Counted from the first letter of the stretch, positions 1 to 7,044 are shown. The stretch is DNA of 10,021 bases from a bacterium (GCA_018623895.1 JAAZUY010000015.1:1-10021); one strand, 5' to 3'. Program-made: numbers and translations. The notes: generated from the letters alone by a model not told the origin.

Positions 1-501
1 GGATTGGTTTTGCTTGATATTCATGCTGCTCAGGAAAGAATTAGATATGAATACTACATAAATATATTTAAAAAAGATTTTAATTTCATTACTAAAAGAA
101 TTGTTCCGTTTGAGCTATCACTAGATCCAAATATTTTATCAGAATTAGATAAATACAAAGAAACATTTAAATCTTATGGATTTGAGTTTGATAATTTTGC
201 AGTAATTAGTCATCCAAAAGCAATTCGTGAAAAAGATCTAGACTATGCAGTAGACATCATTTTTGATAGGATCAATAATGGTAAATCTGTAGATTTTTCT
301 TCATTAAAAAATAAGTTAGCTAAGGATGTTAGTTGTAAGTCATCAATAACAGGAAATACAAGGATTAATAGAGATGAAATAAATGTTTTATACAAGCGTT
401 TAAGTTTATGTGAGTATCCATACCAGTGTCCCCATGGTAGACCTACTTTAGTAAGTCTAAGTTATAAAGAAATTGAAAAAATGTTTAAGAGAATAATATG
501 A
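1..501 (+). CDS. mutL: DNA mismatch repair endonuclease MutL, C-terminal part (5' end outside window)
   Basis: MutL couples mismatch recognition by MutS to strand incision and removal. The reading frame is open from base 1, so only the last 166 residues (C-terminal dimerisation/endonuclease domain) are present; the N-terminal ATPase domain lies upstream. Visible motifs are D6-x-HA-x2-E12-x4-E17, which fits the metal-binding endonuclease motif DQHA(x)2E(x)4E with Ile in place of Gln; SCKSS at 111-115 (the ACR/ACK-type motif); CPHGRPT at 143-149 with the Zn-ligand Cys and His; and a terminal FKR at 162-164. All the metal-site motifs survive, so I infer an active endonuclease of the Bacillus type rather than the E. 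coli type, which lacks them. The TGA stop overlaps the miaA start (ATGA), suggesting translational coupling. A TTG at base 4 is in frame but is internal to the domain and is not the start. Confidence 0.95.
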   Translation, partial: GLVLLDIHAAQERIRYEYYINIFKKDFNFITKRIVPFELSLDPNILSELDKYKETFKSYGFEFDNFAVISHPKAIREKDLDYAVDIIFDRINNGKSVDFSSLKNKLAKDVSCKSSITGNTRINRDEINVLYKRLSLCEYPYQCPHGRPTLVSLSYKEIEKMFKRII

Positions 502-1355
502 TGAAGAAAGTCATTGTAATAGTTGGACCAACATCATCAGGAAAAACAAAATTAAGTTTAGAAATTGCAAAACATTTTAGAGGACAAATTATAAATGGAG
601 ATTCTGTTCAAGTATATAAGGGTTACAATATTGGATCAGCAAAAATAAAAAACCATGAAAAACATGATATCCCTCATTTTTTAATAGACATAGTAGATCC
701 AAATAAACAATATGACGTTTTTCAATTTCAAAAAGATGGTAGAAAAATTATTGAAGAGGTAGAAAATCCAATAATTGTTGGTGGAACAGGCCTTTATATT
801 CAGTCATTACTTTTTGATTATAAATTCTATGGAGAGAAAAGTAGTCACAAAGATTTATCTCTAAGTAATAAAGAACTGTATAATGAAATAAAGATGTTTG
901 ACAACAAAATTATCATAGATAAAAATAATAGAAGAAGATTAATTAGAGCATATGAGATTATTAGAAAAGGTTTAAAACCCTCTTCACTAGAAGGAGATAA
1001 AAAGACTATCTATGATTATTATGGAGTATACCTTGATCTTGATAAAAATGAACTAAAGAAAAGAGTGACTGAAAGAATTAATAATCAGTTAAATGAAGGA
1101 TTTATTCAAGAAGTGTCTGAACTTAAAAAAAAATATGAGATAAAAAATATAATAGGATATAGAGAAATCAATATGTATTTAGAAAATAAAATGACTTATG
1201 ATCAAATGAAAGAAAATATAATATCAAAAACAATGAAGCTAGCGAAAAGACAAAAAACATGGTTTAAAAATAAAATGAAACTTTATTTTTTTGATGCAAA
1301 TTCAAAAACATTAACAAGAGATGTTATAGAAGGTATAGAAAAATGGAGAAATTAA
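498..1355 (+). CDS. miaA: tRNA dimethylallyltransferase MiaA
   Basis: This enzyme transfers a dimethylallyl group from DMAPP to N6 of A37 in tRNAs that read UNN codons, stabilising codon-anticodon pairing. Motifs in order: P-loop GPTSSGKT at 10-17; GDSVQVYKG at 34-42, with Asp35 in the catalytic Asp position; IGSAK just after; GGTGLYIQSLL from 95; NRRRLIRAYEI from 144; IGYREI at 219-224; and RQKTWFKNK at 251-259. At 285 residues it is shorter than the usual 300-316. The shortfall appears to lie in the helical insertion after residue 108, which contacts the tRNA anticodon loop. The start at 498 overlaps the mutL stop by 4 bases; a second ATG at 501 is an equally possible start and removes one Met. 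The Shine-Dalgarno sequence is weak (AAGAG near 487-491), consistent with coupling to mutL. mutL-miaA adjacency is common in bacteria. Confidence 0.95.
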   Translation: MMKKVIVIVGPTSSGKTKLSLEIAKHFRGQIINGDSVQVYKGYNIGSAKIKNHEKHDIPHFLIDIVDPNKQYDVFQFQKDGRKIIEEVENPIIVGGTGLYIQSLLFDYKFYGEKSSHKDLSLSNKELYNEIKMFDNKIIIDKNNRRRLIRAYEIIRKGLKPSSLEGDKKTIYDYYGVYLDLDKNELKKRVTERINNQLNEGFIQEVSELKKKYEIKNIIGYREINMYLENKMTYDQMKENIISKTMKLAKRQKTWFKNKMKLYFFDANSKTLTRDVIEGIEKWRN

Positions 1356-1846
1356 AATACCCCATATATCTCATAGGACTACCTGGATCTGGAAAGAGTT
1401 CAATAGGCATATTGCTTTCAAAAAAATTGAACCTTAAGCATATTGATTTAGACAAAAAAATAGTTGAGAAAGAAAATACTAATATTTATGATTTAATAAA
1501 AATTAAAGGTGAAAAATATTTTAGATTTATTGAAACAGAAATATTAAAAAAAAACTCTTATGGAAAAAAAATTATATCATGTGGAGGTGGAATCGTTCTA
1601 AACCCTACTCACAAAAATATTATGAAAAAAGGTACTGTAGTTTATTTAATTACTGATCTCGAAAAGATAAAAAATAGATTGAGTAGAGGAAAAAAAAGAC
1701 CATTGATGGAAAAATACACTATAGACCAGTTACATAATATCAGAAAAAAAAAATATATAGAATTTTCTGATTTAGTAGTTGAAAATAATAAAGAAAAAAA
1801 AGATGTTGTAGAAAAAATAATTAGTAAATTAGAGGAGCTCATATGA
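1343..1846 (+). CDS. aroK: Shikimate kinase
   Basis: It phosphorylates shikimate to shikimate-3-phosphate with ATP, the fifth step of the common aromatic (chorismate) pathway, in the cytoplasm. The 167-residue length fits the family. Motifs: P-loop GLPGSGKSS at 12-20; the HIDLD segment at 33-37 with the shikimate-binding Asp; GEKYFRFIE at 56-64 with the substrate-binding Arg61 and Glu64; CGGG at 80-83 (substrate-binding glycine motif); KRPLM with the lid Arg119; and Arg134 in the C-terminal helix. The start ATG overlaps the end of miaA by 13 bases, and a GAAGG-type ribosome site lies about 9 bases upstream inside miaA. The stop overlaps the aroQ start. The gene contains runs of 9, 8 and 10 adenines (near 1546-1554, 1564-1571 and 1744-1753) that could be prone to slippage. 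Gluconate kinase is the nearest alternative, but the shikimate-site motifs argue against it. Confidence 0.93.
   Translation: MEKLKYPIYLIGLPGSGKSSIGILLSKKLNLKHIDLDKKIVEKENTNIYDLIKIKGEKYFRFIETEILKKNSYGKKIISCGGGIVLNPTHKNIMKKGTVVYLITDLEKIKNRLSRGKKRPLMEKYTIDQLHNIRKKKYIEFSDLVVENNKEKKDVVEKIISKLEELI
1831..1837 (+). promoter_or_regulatory. Shine-Dalgarno site of aroQ
   Basis: AGAGGAG lies 5 bases before the ATG at 1843, inside the last codons of aroK. It fixes the aroQ start at the ATGA overlap and gives this gene a strong ribosome site of its own, in addition to any coupling to aroK. Confidence 0.8.
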
Positions 1847-2277
1847 AAATATTAATAATTCATGGTCCTAATATGAATAAATTAGGAAAAAGAGATCAAG
1901 ACCAATATGGTACTTTTTCTCAAGAAGCATTATTTGAAATGATAACTAAAAAATATCCTGATATAAAATTTTCTTTTTTTCAAAGTAATTATGAAGGAGA
2001 ACTTATTGATGTAATACATGATTCTAATAAATTTGATGGAGTAATTATTAATCCCGCAGCATTTACTCACTACAGCTATGCATTAAGAGATGCTATGGAA
2101 ACTTTAGAAGTGCCATTTTGTGATGTTCATTTATCTGATATTAGTAGAAGAGAAGATTTTAGAAAAATCAATGTATTAGATGGTCTCTCTTTGAAAAGTT
2201 TCATGGGAAAAAAACAAAACAGTTATTTTGAAGCTGTAAGTTATATAATACAAAAGATAAAATCATATTTGGTATAA
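1843..2277 (+). CDS. aroQ: Type II 3-dehydroquinate dehydratase
   Basis: It dehydrates 3-dehydroquinate to 3-dehydroshikimate, the third step of the shikimate pathway. Type II enzymes are small, about 145-150 residues, and form dodecamers; this one has 144. The N-terminal GPN-x2-KLGKR segment (8-17) leads to the catalytic Tyr22 in a YG pair. FFQSNYEGELID (45-56), IINPAAFTHYS (68-78, with Asn70 and His76), LRDA (81-84) and HLSDISRREDFR (96-107, with the catalytic-site His96) follow the family pattern. The segment after residue 110 departs from the usual AG-x-G-x-GY pattern (here GLSLKSFMGKKQNSYF) but keeps the aromatic residue. The start overlaps the aroK stop by 4 bases, so two shikimate enzymes are made together. 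The stop codon lies inside the efp -10 promoter element. aroQ next to efp is a recurring Firmicutes neighbourhood, seen in B. subtilis with one gene between. Confidence 0.94.
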   Translation: MKILIIHGPNMNKLGKRDQDQYGTFSQEALFEMITKKYPDIKFSFFQSNYEGELIDVIHDSNKFDGVIINPAAFTHYSYALRDAMETLEVPFCDVHLSDISRREDFRKINVLDGLSLKSFMGKKQNSYFEAVSYIIQKIKSYLV

Positions 2278-2278
2278 T
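2270..2278 (+). promoter_or_regulatory. Extended -10 promoter for efp
   Basis: TGGTATAAT is a perfect extended -10 (TG-n-TATAAT). No sequence resembling TTGACA sits 16-18 bases upstream. The element spans the last aroQ codons and its TAA stop. Transcription would start near 2285, leaving a leader of only about 13 bases before the efp ATG. Assigned from the sequence only. Confidence 0.6.
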
Positions 2279-2297
2279 ATTAATATTGAGGTAATTT

Positions 2298-2858
2298 ATG
2301 ATATCAACAAGTGATTTTAAAACGGGATTAACTATAATGTTTGATAATAATATATATCAAATTATTGAATTTATGCATGTGAAACCTGGGAAAGGTTCAG
2401 CTTTTGTTCGAACTAAAATTAGAAACCTCAGAACTGGATCAATTATTGATCATACTTTTAATGCGGGATTTAAACTCGAAAAAGCTCACATTGAAAAGAA
2501 TAAGATGCAGTTCCTTTATTCATCGGATGATTTTTTGCATTTTATGAATACGGAAAACTTTAATCAAATTGAAGTTTTAAGTTCAAAAGTTAAAGATAAG
2601 ATGCAGTATATATATGAAGGGATGGATGTAGACATCAACTTTTATAATAATGAAATTCTTGGCATATCTATTCCAGACAAAGTCACCTTAGAAGTTGTTG
2701 AAACTTCTGATGCCGTCAAGGGAGATACGAAGAATAATGCCATGAAAGATGCAATTCTTCAAACAGGACTAAAAATAAAAGTTCCCATGTTTATAAACCA
2801 AGGAGAGAAAATTGTTGTTTCTACAAATGATGCATCATACGTATCAAGAGAAAAATAA
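2298..2858 (+). CDS. efp: Translation elongation factor P
   Basis: EF-P binds between the P and E sites of the ribosome and rescues stalling at consecutive prolines. The 186-residue length matches the family exactly. The N-terminal KOW-like domain (about 1-62) carries the loop KPGKGSA, with Lys32 at the tip, the residue modified in B. subtilis (5-aminopentanol) and in E. coli (beta-lysine). The Pro before Gly31 is of the Firmicutes PGKGSA type. Two OB-fold domains follow, and the C-terminal signature runs from KIKVPMFINQGEKI (159-172) to YVSRE (181-185). No efp-modifying genes are in the window. Translation starts at an ATG 6 bases after GAGG (2288-2291). A dedicated promoter lies just upstream and a weak terminator-like hairpin overlaps the stop. 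Confidence 0.97.
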   Translation: MISTSDFKTGLTIMFDNNIYQIIEFMHVKPGKGSAFVRTKIRNLRTGSIIDHTFNAGFKLEKAHIEKNKMQFLYSSDDFLHFMNTENFNQIEVLSSKVKDKMQYIYEGMDVDINFYNNEILGISIPDKVTLEVVETSDAVKGDTKNNAMKDAILQTGLKIKVPMFINQGEKIVVSTNDASYVSREK

Positions 2859-2876
2859 GCTTTATTGCTTTTTTTT
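2851..2876 (+). terminator. Weak terminator-like hairpin after efp
   Basis: AAGC (2857-2860) pairs with GCTT (2867-2870) around a TTTATT loop. After one T-T mismatch the pairing extends between the upstream A-run and the T8 run (2869-2876). The efp TAA stop is part of the 5' arm. The stem has only two G-C pairs, so it may attenuate rather than stop transcription into rluB. Confidence 0.35.
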
Positions 2877-2887
2877 ATGTGATGTTT

Positions 2888-3625
2888 ATGTCTGAAAGAC
2901 TACAAAAAGTACTAGCTAATAGAAATGTAGCATCAAGAAGAAAAAGTGAATTGTTAATTATTCAAGGTAGAGTTAAAGTAAATGGAGTAGTAGTTGATAA
3001 GCTAGGCACAAAGGTTTCATCTAAAGATGTAATTTTAGTTGACAATATTAAAGTTGAAAACGAAGAAAAAGTTTATTATATCATGAACAAACCAAGTGGA
3101 ATAATTACAAGCGTAAGTGATGAAAAGAAACGTAAAACTGTTATAGACTTTTTTGACGAAAAGAATAAAAAAACAAGAATTTATCCAGTTGGTCGTCTTG
3201 ATTATGATACCTCAGGATTATTACTAATTACTAATGATGGCGAATTAACCTATAAATTAACTCACCCTAAATTTGAAATTGAAAAAACGTATGAAGCAAA
3301 AATTTCAGGGAATTTTTCAAATAAAGATATCAAAATTTTAAAAAAAGGATTTGAAATTGATGATTATTTTGCAAAAGCAAGGTCGGTATTAATTTTAGAT
3401 AGAAACTATAAAAAAAGTGAATTTAAAGTTCAGATTGTAATAACTCAAGGAAAAAATCATCAAGTAAAGAAGATGTTCAAAAAAGTTAATTGTGAAGTGC
3501 TAAAATTAAAAAGAACAAAATATGCATTTTTAGATTTAAAAAATCTTTCTAAAGGCAATTATAGACAATTAAAGATTCATGAAGTGAAAAGATTATATAC
3601 TATTTCTAATTTAAACAATAAATGA
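2888..3625 (+). CDS. rluB: 23S rRNA pseudouridine synthase, RsuA/RluB family
   Basis: Enzymes of this family isomerise a uridine in rRNA to pseudouridine; RluB acts on position 2605 of 23S rRNA. An S4 RNA-binding domain occupies about residues 1-60 (MSERLQKVLA... SRRKSE...QGRVKVNG). The catalytic domain has NKPSGIITS (67-75), GRLDYDTSGLLL (102-113, catalytic Asp105) and a QGKNHQVKKMF motif (187-197) matching the usual EGRNRQVRRMF with Lys for Arg. The ATG at 2888 gives 245 residues and the usual MSERLQK start; GTG at 2879 and ATG at 2882 are alternatives in the same frame. None has a Shine-Dalgarno sequence, because the upstream bases are the T-run after efp. RluB rather than RsuA or RluF is chosen on family resemblance and its place before cmk; the exact target base is not certain. 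Confidence 0.88.
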   Translation: MSERLQKVLANRNVASRRKSELLIIQGRVKVNGVVVDKLGTKVSSKDVILVDNIKVENEEKVYYIMNKPSGIITSVSDEKKRKTVIDFFDEKNKKTRIYPVGRLDYDTSGLLLITNDGELTYKLTHPKFEIEKTYEAKISGNFSNKDIKILKKGFEIDDYFAKARSVLILDRNYKKSEFKVQIVITQGKNHQVKKMFKKVNCEVLKLKRTKYAFLDLKNLSKGNYRQLKIHEVKRLYTISNLNNK

Positions 3626-3647
3626 TCAAATTTGAATACATCAAATA

Positions 3648-3656
3648 TGGTATAAT
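3648..3656 (+). promoter_or_regulatory. Extended -10 promoter for the cmk operon
   Basis: TGGTATAAT is identical to the efp element, again with no recognisable -35 at 16-18 bases. An 8-bp palindrome CAAATTTG (3627-3634) lies upstream. The predicted start is near 3663, giving a 15-base leader that holds only the ribosome site GGAGG (3669-3673). It would drive cmk, the S1 gene, der and gpsA. Confidence 0.62.
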
Positions 3657-3677
3657 TACATTATTAATGGAGGTAAT

Positions 3678-4322
3678 ATGGATTCATTCCAAATTGCTAT
3701 TGACGGACCTGCTGGATCAGGCAAAAGTTCGATAAGTAAAGCTTTAGCAAATAAATTAGGGTTTAAATATTTAGATACAGGAGCAATGTATAGAGCAGTA
3801 ACCTTAGAAGCTTTAGAAAAAGGAATAAATTTAGAAAATGAAAAAGAGTACTCTTTTTTGCAAAATTTTCAACTAAAATTTGTGAATCAAAGAATTCATA
3901 TAAGAGATGTAGATGTATCAAAAGAAATTAGAATGAAAAGAGTAACTGAGAATGTAAGTTTAGTTTCGAGCTTGAACGTAGTTAGAAAAAAAATGGTTGA
4001 ACTCCAAAAGCAATTTGCTCTAAATTGTAACTGTATTTTAGATGGAAGAGATATAGGCACAGTTGTCTTACCAAAAGCTAAATTAAAGATATATTTAACA
4101 GCAGATATTGAAGAGCGAGCAAAACGAAGAATTAAAGAATCATATAAAAATGAAAGCCTTGAGAATATGATTAATAAGATTAAGATTAGAGATTATAAAG
4201 ATTCATCAAGAGATAATTCTCCATTAATTATTTCAGAGAATGCTATGGTAATAGATACAACTTACTTAACTGAAAAAGAAGTATTAGAAAAGATACTTAA
4301 AGAATATAATAAAAGGAAATGA
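3678..4322 (+). CDS. cmk: Cytidylate kinase
   Basis: It phosphorylates CMP and dCMP with ATP, recycling CMP from RNA turnover and lipid synthesis into CDP/dCDP. Motifs: P-loop GPAGSGKSS at 10-18; LDTGAMYRA at 32-40 (nucleotide-monophosphate binding); EIR from 83 and the conserved V-R pair near 102-103 in the CMP-specific insert; DGRDIGT at 122-128; and the lid/CMP motif RDYKDSSRDNSP at 171-182 followed by IDTT (192-195). The length of 214 is slightly below the usual 220-230. A GGAGG site 4 bases before the ATG sets the start. The stop is 3 bases before the S1 gene; cmk-rpsA coupling is widespread in bacteria, both genes responding to growth rate. Confidence 0.96.
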   Translation: MDSFQIAIDGPAGSGKSSISKALANKLGFKYLDTGAMYRAVTLEALEKGINLENEKEYSFLQNFQLKFVNQRIHIRDVDVSKEIRMKRVTENVSLVSSLNVVRKKMVELQKQFALNCNCILDGRDIGTVVLPKAKLKIYLTADIEERAKRRIKESYKNESLENMINKIKIRDYKDSSRDNSPLIISENAMVIDTTYLTEKEVLEKILKEYNKRK

Positions 4323-4325
4323 AAA

Positions 4326-5723
4326 ATGCAAGATATTAAGATTCCAAAAATAGGCGAAATTGTTGAGGGAAAAGTAATTAAAGTTGAAGAAAACACTATT
4401 TATTTGGACCTACAAGCTATGACTGAAGGGAAAATACACCTCGATAATTATTCAAAACCAGCGCCCTCATCTTTTTTTGGTCTTGTAAAAAATGGCGATA
4501 TTGTCCGTGCAAAAATAAAAAAAATAACTGATGAACCCGCTCAAATTCTTTTATCTAGGTTACCTTTAATTCTTGAAGAATCCTTTATTGAAGTTAAGAA
4601 ATATGTAGAAGATAAAACAAGGATCAAAGCAAAAATAATCAAGATTTTAGACAAAGGATTAGTTTTAAATTATAAAGCTCATGAGATTTTTTTACCTTAC
4701 AGTCATTTAGATTATGATTTATTGAAAAGTAAAGAAAATTTGAAAGGTTCATCACTTGAGATTATTTTGATTGAGGCATCTAAAATTCGAAATAGATCAA
4801 GAATCATTGCTTCAAGAAAAGAAATATATCAAGAAAAAAAACAACAGGAGTACGATCAAAGATTAAAAAAAAGAAAAGAAGAATTAGACGGAATAAAAAC
4901 TGGGGATGTAATTGAAGGGACAATTGAAAAAATTGAAAAACATGCAGCTACAGTTAAATTCAGAAATATAATTGGATTATTAAGAATTTCTCAGGTTAGT
5001 CATCACAGAATAGAAGATCTTAATGATTTTTTTGAGAAGAATCAAAAAGTCAAGGTTAAGGTTATAAAAAAAGAGGGGAATAGGTTAGATTTATCAATTA
5101 AAGCTTTGGTTAAATCCCCTTTTGAAAAATTTAATAATGAATATAAAGTTGGAGATAAAATCACCGGTAGTGTATATCAGAAATTGCCATTTGGAATAGT
5201 TTTTGAATTATTGAAAGGTGTTAGAGGTCTTCTTCATATGTCAGAATATTCTTGGAACTCTAATGAAAAATTGAGTAGAGATTTAAAAATAGGGAGTCAA
5301 TTAGAGATGGAGATTTTATCAATTGACGCTAAAACTGAAAAAATAAGACTTTCTAGAAAAAAGATTTTAGAAAATCCATGGAAAAATTTTTCATCTAAAA
5401 AAGGTGATGTTGTTAAAGCAGAAATTGTTGGAATTGAAAAAAATAAACTAATTGTGAGTGTTAATGGGGCAAAAGCGGAATTAAAAGAAGAAGAGTTAAT
5501 TAAAGAGAAAAACGAAAAGCTTGATGATAAATATGAAGTTGGGCAAAAGATTGAAGCTTTAGTTTTAAATATCGATAAAACTAACTGGAAGATAGATTTA
5601 TCAATGAGAAGATTAATAGAGAAAAATATGAAAAAAGACTTTAAAAAAATGATGATTGATGAAAACGATGAGGATTCGCAATTAAAAATAGGCGATCTCT
5701 TTGAAGAAAAATTTAAAGGATAA
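4326..5723 (+). CDS. rpsA: S1-domain RNA-binding protein (ribosomal protein S1 type), five S1 repeats
   Basis: S1-type proteins bind mRNA through OB folds and assist 30S initiation and RNA turnover. I count five S1-like units in 465 residues: about 8-79 (degenerate), 92-164 (degenerate), 190-259, 274-345 and 358-429. Repeats 3 and 4 are the most canonical, with GD-x-I-x-G and GLL-x-S or HMSEYSW segments. A highly charged Lys/Glu-rich linker (about 164-190) may form a helix, and the tail (430-465) is acidic/basic. The Bacillus homologue ypfD has four repeats and E. coli S1 has six, so five is intermediate. Whether it is a stable ribosomal protein or a looser factor, as in Bacillus, cannot be told here. 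AAGGA (4313-4317), inside the end of cmk, is the ribosome site, about 8 bases from the ATG. Confidence 0.87.
   Translation: MQDIKIPKIGEIVEGKVIKVEENTIYLDLQAMTEGKIHLDNYSKPAPSSFFGLVKNGDIVRAKIKKITDEPAQILLSRLPLILEESFIEVKKYVEDKTRIKAKIIKILDKGLVLNYKAHEIFLPYSHLDYDLLKSKENLKGSSLEIILIEASKIRNRSRIIASRKEIYQEKKQQEYDQRLKKRKEELDGIKTGDVIEGTIEKIEKHAATVKFRNIIGLLRISQVSHHRIEDLNDFFEKNQKVKVKVIKKEGNRLDLSIKALVKSPFEKFNNEYKVGDKITGSVYQKLPFGIVFELLKGVRGLLHMSEYSWNSNEKLSRDLKIGSQLEMEILSIDAKTEKIRLSRKKILENPWKNFSSKKGDVVKAEIVGIEKNKLIVSVNGAKAELKEEELIKEKNEKLDDKYEVGQKIEALVLNIDKTNWKIDLSMRRLIEKNMKKDFKKMMIDENDEDSQLKIGDLFEEKFKG
5715..5720 (+). promoter_or_regulatory. Shine-Dalgarno site fixing the der start
   Basis: AAAGGA lies 7 bases before the ATG at 5728 and overlaps the last S1 codons. 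An in-frame TTG at 5701 lies upstream of this site inside the S1 gene and would add nine non-conserved residues, so it is rejected as the start. Confidence 0.75.
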
Positions 5724-5727
5724 TTTA

Positions 5728-7044
5728 ATGTCTTTTACAGTCGCTATAATTGGCAGACCAAACGTTGGAAAGTCAAGTCTATTTAATAGAATGATCCAAT
5801 CAAGAAAATCAATAATTGATGATAAACCAGGAATTACTCGAGATAGAATTTACTCTAAGGTTACATGGTTAGATAAAGAATTTAGTATTATTGATACAGG
5901 CGGCATTGGAGAAAATAATGATGATTTTAATGAAGAAATTAAACTTCAAGCTGAAATTGCAATTAATGAATCAGATTTAATTTTATTTGTAGTTGATGGA
6001 AAAGCCGGAATTAACAATTATGACCTATCTTTGTCAAAATGGCTTTATAAATCAAAGAAGAAAGTTATTCTTGTTGTTAATAAGATTGATGATAAATCTA
6101 AAATGGGTAACACATACGATTTTTTTTCCTTAGGGTTTGGAGAACCGATAGGGGTTTCATCGATTCATGGTATAGGATTAGGTGATTTATTAGATAAAAT
6201 TACAAGTTTAATTCCAAAAACAGATAAAGAATTCTCTGAAAAGAGACTAACTTTTTCAATTGTAGGAAGACCTAATGTTGGCAAGTCAACATTAATGAAT
6301 GCAATTTTAAATGAAAATAGAGTTATTACTTCTCATCTTGAGGGAACAACTAGGGATGCTGTTGATACTAAATTCGAGTATAATAATAAAAAATATATGG
6401 CTGTTGATACTGCAGGAATAAAAAAAAGAGGGAAGATTTATGAAAGTTATGATCGATATAGCTTCATAAGGGCTAAAATGGCATTAGAAAAGTCAGATGT
6501 TGCATTATTAATAATTGATGCTTCTAAAGGAGTTTATGAGCAAGATAAGAATATCGGGGGACTAATTAAAGATTATAAAAAAGCTTTAGTTATAGTTGTT
6601 AATAAATGGGATTTGATTAATAAGGAATCGTCTACTATGGAGAAACATAAAAGAAAAATAAAAGATCAATTTCAATTTTTTGAATATTCAGAAATAGTAT
6701 TTATTTCTGCATTAAATAGAAAAAGAATTAAAAATATCTTTGAATCTATAGACAGAGCATATATAAATTATAATAAAAAGATAAAGACCTCTACTCTAAA
6801 TGAAATTTTAATCAATGCATGTTTAAGAAATCCTACTAAAATATTCAATAGAGGTAGAGCTAATTTTTCTTATATTACTCAAAGTTCATCTTGTCCACCG
6901 ACATTTCAACTTTTTGTAAATAATCCGAATTATGTTCACTTTTCATATTTAAGGTATCTTGAAAACTCTTTTAGAAAAGAAGTGGATTTCTTAGGAACGC
7001 CACTAAATTTTATATTAAGAAAGAAGGACTATGATGAAATTTAG
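5728..7044 (+). CDS. der: Ribosome-assembly GTPase Der (EngA)
   Basis: Der is an essential tandem-GTPase that binds late 50S subunit precursors. The 438-residue length is normal for the family (about 436). First G domain: GRPNVGKSS at 9-17, DKPGITRD at 32-39, DTGG at 56-59, NKID at 118-121. Second G domain: GRPNVGKST at 180-188, EGTTRD at 205-210, DTAG at 227-230, NKWD at 292-295. The C-terminal KH-like domain (about 345-438) has the family segment ending PPTFQLFVNNP. All nucleotide-binding motifs are intact. The start at 5728 is chosen because the protein then begins MSFTVAIIGRPNVGKSS and has a well-placed AAAGGA. It begins 4 bases after the S1 stop and its TAG overlaps gpsA. der-gpsA adjacency is typical of Firmicutes. 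Confidence 0.97.
   Translation: MSFTVAIIGRPNVGKSSLFNRMIQSRKSIIDDKPGITRDRIYSKVTWLDKEFSIIDTGGIGENNDDFNEEIKLQAEIAINESDLILFVVDGKAGINNYDLSLSKWLYKSKKKVILVVNKIDDKSKMGNTYDFFSLGFGEPIGVSSIHGIGLGDLLDKITSLIPKTDKEFSEKRLTFSIVGRPNVGKSTLMNAILNENRVITSHLEGTTRDAVDTKFEYNNKKYMAVDTAGIKKRGKIYESYDRYSFIRAKMALEKSDVALLIIDASKGVYEQDKNIGGLIKDYKKALVIVVNKWDLINKESSTMEKHKRKIKDQFQFFEYSEIVFISALNRKRIKNIFESIDRAYINYNKKIKTSTLNEILINACLRNPTKIFNRGRANFSYITQSSSCPPTFQLFVNNPNYVHFSYLRYLENSFRKEVDFLGTPLNFILRKKDYDEI
7024..7028 (+). promoter_or_regulatory. Shine-Dalgarno site deciding the gpsA start
   Basis: AAGGA is 5 bases from the ATG at 7034 but only 2 bases from the ATG at 7031. Normal spacing therefore favours the second ATG, which also gives the usual single-Met GpsA N-terminus. 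Confidence 0.6.

Noticed and set aside
1642..1842. 66-residue open frame on the minus strand inside aroK
   Set aside because: It is antisense to a well-supported gene, has a composition explained by A-rich sense codons (Phe/Leu/Ser/Ile-rich reverse reading), and has no promoter or ribosome site.
2828..2837. Perfect 10-bp palindrome TGATGCATCA near the end of efp
   Set aside because: It encodes ordinary residues in the conserved efp C-terminus, has no nearby promoter to regulate, and palindromes of this size occur by chance over 10 kb.
3627..3634. CAAATTTG palindrome upstream of the cmk promoter as an operator
   Set aside because: It is short and all A/T in the core, with no second copy elsewhere in a comparable position; noted in the promoter entry but not called a binding site.
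5701..5727. Upstream in-frame TTG that would extend Der by nine residues
   Set aside because: It lies upstream of the best ribosome site, inside the S1 gene, and the added residues have no match to the Der N-terminus.
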